Assembly: GCA_018971925.1 (NCBI GenBank)
Contig: JAGWZT010000021.1
Location: 1-13,941 of the forward strand
Length of the DNA stretch: 13,941 nt
Direction: 5' to 3'
Origin: Lysobacteraceae bacterium
GTDB taxonomy: Bacteria > Pseudomonadota > Gammaproteobacteria > Xanthomonadales > Rhodanobacteraceae
Below the pieces are notes generated by a model. The model did not search any database, was not told the origin of the DNA, and saw nothing but the letters and a program-made list of their open reading frames with translations. The translations under genes were made by a program, and so were the position numbers. Positions 12,655 to 13,941 of this stretch are shown piece after piece; position 1 is the first letter of the stretch, and the number at the start of each line of letters is the position of its first letter.

Positions 12655-13221
12655 ATGAAATCCCGCTTCCCGTTGCTCGATGAACCGCTCGCCCTGGACT
12701 TGGTAAACACGCGAATACGGCGTGATGGCACCGAGGTCGATCTGCTGGATTCACCAGTGGCATTGTTGGCGTGGCTGCGGGCCGAGCGTGGGCGGCTCGC
12801 GTGGTCGGGCGCCATAGACGCGGCCGACCTGGCGACCGTGCGAGCACTGCGGGACGCGATTGACCGCTTGCTGCGGGCCCGCCGCGGGCACGTCAGGCCC
12901 GCGCGTGCTGACGTTGACCGGGTGAACCACGCGCTGGCTTCGGGGCCGGCGTTGGCACAACTGGGCTGGCGTGCAACCGGCCCTGTCCTGAAGCCGCTGC
13001 CGGCGCCTGCACGCCGGTGCATGCTCCTGCGCACGCTGGCCAGTGATGCGCTCACGCTGTTGACGGGTCCTTGCGCCGATCAGGTACGTGAATGCGCGCA
13101 CCCGGACTGCAGGTTGCAGTTCGTGGCACGCAACCCGCGGCGGCAATGGTGTTCCGATCAGCTGTGCGGCAACCGCGCGCGGGTCGCCAAGCACTACCGG
13201 CGCCACCACCAGGCCATTTGA
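12655..13221 (+). CDS. CGNR zinc-finger (ABATE-domain) protein, predicted regulator
   Basis: The 188-residue protein has an N-terminal ABATE-like region (LDEPLALDLVNTRIRRDG at about 8-25, then alpha-helical to about 125) and a C-terminal CGNR zinc finger. The finger ligands are C147, C152, C166 and C171 (ECAHPDC, WCSDQLCGNR), with CGNR at 171-174 followed by a basic stretch RARVAKHYRRHH. CGNR fingers are predicted to bind nucleic acid, and the family is thought to act in stress-linked transcription; its members are mostly uncharacterised. The ATG at 12655 keeps the conserved LDLVNT motif near the N-terminus. It overlaps the MFS gene by one base (TGATG), implying translational coupling. The upstream palindrome is the obvious candidate binding site, by inference only. 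Confidence 0.85.
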   Translation: MKSRFPLLDEPLALDLVNTRIRRDGTEVDLLDSPVALLAWLRAERGRLAWSGAIDAADLATVRALRDAIDRLLRARRGHVRPARADVDRVNHALASGPALAQLGWRATGPVLKPLPAPARRCMLLRTLASDALTLLTGPCADQVRECAHPDCRLQFVARNPRRQWCSDQLCGNRARVAKHYRRHHQAI

Positions 13222-13941
13222 TGGCAGCACCGTCCTATTCGTCGCAACCGGCCGGGGAAACCGCGCCGCGCTGGATGTTGCCGGTCATCTGCAGCGCGGC
13301 GTTTCTGGTGTTCGCGCAGACTTTCATGGTCGCGCCGCTCATCCCGCGACTGGCCGACGTGTTCCACAGCCCGGTTGGCTGGATTGGCCTGGCCATTCCG
13401 GCCTACGTCGTCCCGCAGGGGCTGTCGATTCTTTTCGCGGGGCCGTTGTCGGACCGGCTGGGACGGCGCCGCGTGATCCTTGGGGCGCTGTCGGCGTTTT
13501 GTCTGGTCACGGCTGCGACGGCGACTGCCCAGCGCGTGGACACATTCATCGGCTGGCGCGTCTTGACGGGTATCGTGGCGGCCGGAATCGTACCGATCGG
13601 ATTGACACGCTGATCGGCGACGTAATCCCCTACCGGCGCCGGGGGCGTGCGGTCGGCTGGCTGTTCGGTTCCATCGCGGGCGGCACAGCGGCCGGCGCCG
13701 CGGTCGGCGCGTTACTGGAGCCCGTACTCGGCTGGCGTGGCCTGTTCCTCGTGGTCGCGGGGCTGTGCGCCACGGTCGTGGCGGGAGCCATCGGGACAGC
13801 CGCGTTCCCACGTGGCACGCGCCCGGACGCTGCACCGCCTTGGTCCGCGGTGACGCGTGGCTACGTGAACCTTCTGGCGCAGGCGCGCGCACGGCGTACC
13901 TACGCATACGTGATGCTCAACGCGATCCTGCAATCCGGCGT
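13221..13941 (+). pseudogene. MFS transporter, apparently frameshifted and cut by the window end
   Basis: The ATG at 13221 overlaps the CGNR stop. The first frame encodes about 130 residues with hydrophobic segments (MLPVICSAAFLVFAQTFMV, WIGLAIPAYVVPQGLSILFA) and the major-facilitator motif A-like GPLSDRLGRRRVI, ending in GLTR and a TGA at 13611-13613. Reading resumes without a stop in another frame from CTG at 13610 to the window end as LIGDVIPYRRRGRAVGWLFG and onward through further membrane segments, including GALLEPVLGWRGLF. The family expectation at the junction is a continuous GL(A/T)LIGD, which deletion of two bases from TTGACACGCTG would restore. Either a two-base AC duplication has broken the gene or this is an assembly or read error. 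The substrate is unknown; drug or small-molecule efflux is typical. Confidence 0.75.

Overview
The window is GC-rich chromosomal DNA. Gene content and order point to a gammaproteobacterium of the Xanthomonadales, and Rhodanobacteraceae or a relative is my inference. The supports are a Xanthomonas-type DapA (GSTGEA motif), a gcvR-bcp block divergent from dapA-bamC as in enterobacteria, an NAD-type isocitrate dehydrogenase, and short palindromic repeats of the kinds common in xanthomonad intergenic DNA. Most genes are core housekeeping; the last 2.2 kb looks more accessory.

Layout. Positions 1-41 hold the last codons of an unidentified + strand gene, followed by a palindromic repeat. On the - strand, bepA (chaperone/protease for outer-membrane proteins), an exported cyclophilin and lpxH (lipid A synthesis) form an envelope-biogenesis run read 3617 to 268; lpxH starts 4 bases after the cyclophilin stop. 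Divergent from bepA lies grxC, then an NAD-dependent icd on the + strand behind a leader of about 165 nt with three stem-loops in series. icd converges on lpxO, and both stop codons lie inside the matching arms of one inverted repeat.

From 9895 down to 5298 the - strand carries gcvR, bcp, phoH (PIN-PhoH type), thiD and lpxO. Gaps between gcvR and bcp and between phoH and thiD hold hairpin-rich repeats; thiD-lpxO are only 30 bases apart. dapA and a short BamC-like lipoprotein gene run on the + strand from 10139, divergent from gcvR, with a 30-nt near-perfect hairpin in front of dapA.

The right end (11840-13941) is a small divergent cluster: a DJ-1/PfpI protein resembling isonitrile hydratase on the - strand, then a CGNR zinc-finger protein and an MFS transporter overlapping by one base on the + strand. 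The shared 182-bp gap holds a perfect 9-bp inverted repeat that looks like an operator. The MFS gene has an apparent two-base frameshift near 13605 and runs off the window.

No tRNA, rRNA, CRISPR array, insertion sequence or phage gene was seen. The observations most worth following are the structured icd leader, the operator-linked DJ-1/CGNR/MFS cluster, the MFS frameshift and the inverted repeat that supplies two convergent stop codons.
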